Shown: positions 4,598-5,116 of the stretch, piece after piece
How positions within the stretch are numbered: the stretch's first letter is position 1
Layout of the letters: every line of letters begins with the position of its first letter
Assembly: GCA_026786125.1 (NCBI GenBank)
Contig: JAJAYU010000002.1
Location: 1-5,116 of the forward strand
DNA length: 5,116 nt
Reading direction: 5' to 3'
Source: Chamaesiphon sp.
Lineage (GTDB): Bacteria; Cyanobacteriota; Cyanobacteriia; Cyanobacteriales; Chamaesiphonaceae
Position numbers and translations under genes: made by a program
The notes under the pieces: model-generated
The model's input: the letters and a program-made list of their open reading frames with translations, nothing else
Told to the model about the DNA's origin: nothing
Database searches by the model: none

Positions 4598-5116
4598 GGC
4601 TGGTTGTAAACGCTTTTAATTGGTTAATTAGATGGTCGAAATAGGGACTGACGATCGAATGTTGACTCGGATCGATCCGTTTTAAACTGGCTGTTTTCAT
4701 CCCTTCGAGTCCGACTGTCATGGCATCTAGGGGAACTTGTAATTCTTCATAAAGTATCCGCATATTCTCCAATCCCACCGCACTAGTGTATTCGGTATAA
4801 CCGCCACTAATGCCATAGCTAATTGGGCGTAAATAATGCCAGAAATCCCGCCAACAAGCTTCGGCGCGTTCGGGGGGATAAAGTCCGCCACCTGGTTCGG
4901 TAATATGGGGAAATTGGGCAAAGACTTCGACTCTGGCTTCATCGACGATTTCGACAACTTGATCGCGTAATAATTGCCCGATCGGGATTAGGCTAGAAGT
5001 CTGGGGTGATAGTGCTTCAATTTTGGCGTAATCTTCATCGGTGAGATATACTCTGGCATCTTCGGCTGCTTGGAAGATCGCAATGCTATCGGCAGGATGA
5101 GCTGCCCAACTAGTAA
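4590..5116 (-). CDS. Orphan phycobilisome-family (globin-fold) protein, N-terminus outside the window
   Basis: The frame is open from the window edge to a TGA at 4590, giving 174 residues. The central part resembles phycobiliprotein subunits: LTDEDYAKIEAL (visible residues about 25-36), a helix LRDQVVEIVDEARVEVFAQFP, then A-C-W-R-D-F-W-H-Y-L-R-P-I-S-Y-G. The latter aligns with the Cys-84 region of phycocyanin alpha (C-x-R-D-x-x-x-Y-L-R); the Cys is visible residue 87, codon 4854-4856, with Arg-89 and Asp-90 conserved. It then follows the family pattern GG-Y-T-E-Y (about 105-110) and LEEL-like helices. So it may bind a bilin, but it is divergent from CpeA/CpeB, CpcA/CpcB and the allophycocyanins, and has a C-terminal tail of about 35 residues beyond the globin core. 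Its stop overlaps the next gene start. A role in phycobilisome assembly, pigment transfer or sensing is inference; the family placement is fairly firm. Confidence 0.8.
   Translation of the reverse strand, partial: TSWAAHPADSIAIFQAAEDARVYLTDEDYAKIEALSPQTSSLIPIGQLLRDQVVEIVDEARVEVFAQFPHITEPGGGLYPPERAEACWRDFWHYLRPISYGISGGYTEYTSAVGLENMRILYEELQVPLDAMTVGLEGMKTASLKRIDPSQHSIVSPYFDHLINQLKAFTTSHE

Noticed and set aside
4346..4609. Plus-strand open frame opposite the unrecognised 165-residue gene
   Set aside because: The minus-strand frame is longer and joined to the upstream gene by an ATGAATGA overlap, which the opposite frame cannot explain.
4727..4957. Minus-strand open frame of 76 codons inside the phycobilisome-family gene
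   Set aside because: Another minus-strand frame is open from 5116 to 4590 and shows phycobiliprotein motifs; this one is a shifted shadow.
1..5116. Mobile elements, CRISPR arrays, tRNA or rRNA genes
   Set aside because: No transposase-like product, regularly spaced longer repeats, or structural RNA sequence was recognised; coding sequence and short operon gaps account for the window.

Overview
The window comes from a cyanobacterium that makes phycoerythrin. Every confident gene lies on the minus strand, so the biological order runs from right to left. The core is a phycoerythrin rod-linker operon in the order cpeC - cpeD - cpeE - small CpcD-domain linker - cpeS. This resembles the cpeCDESTR arrangement known from Fremyella diplosiphon, with one extra small linker gene between cpeE and cpeS. 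The host assignment rests on three linkers that combine a phycobilisome linker domain with a CpcD domain, an S-type bilin lyase, moderate GC content, about 13 copies of the HIP1 core CGATCG, and heptanucleotide tandem repeats typical of cyanobacterial intergenic DNA. I cannot name the genus.

Layout from the transcriptional start side. Positions 5116-4590 hold the C-terminal 174 residues of an orphan phycobilisome-family (globin-fold) protein that keeps the bilin-site Cys-x-Arg-Asp motif. Its stop overlaps by 8 bp the start of an unrecognised 165-residue protein (4597-4100). A 291-bp non-coding stretch follows (4099-3809) and probably holds the cpeC promoter and leader. Then come cpeC (3808-2960), cpeD (start chosen at 2745, end 1993), cpeE (1871-1104), the small linker with a basic tail (949-611) and cpeS (598-65). 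The left edge may hold the first codons of the next gene, by synteny perhaps cpeT.

Functionally, CpeC, CpeD and CpeE would stack phycoerythrin hexamers along the phycobilisome rod, the small CpcD-domain protein would cap a rod or rod segment, and CpeS would attach phycoerythrobilin to phycoerythrin subunits. The intergenic gaps (about 120-290 bp) are unusually rich in inverted repeats: AT-rich hairpins after cpeE, two mutually exclusive hairpins after cpeD, a GAAA-loop hairpin followed by a U-run before cpeD, and a 6-bp hairpin motif shared by the cpeC and cpeD leaders. These are plausible devices for adjusting transcript amounts of structural linkers against the lyase, but that role is inferred. 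The most novel-looking parts are the orphan globin/unknown pair, the tailed small linker, and the RNA-level structure between the cistrons.
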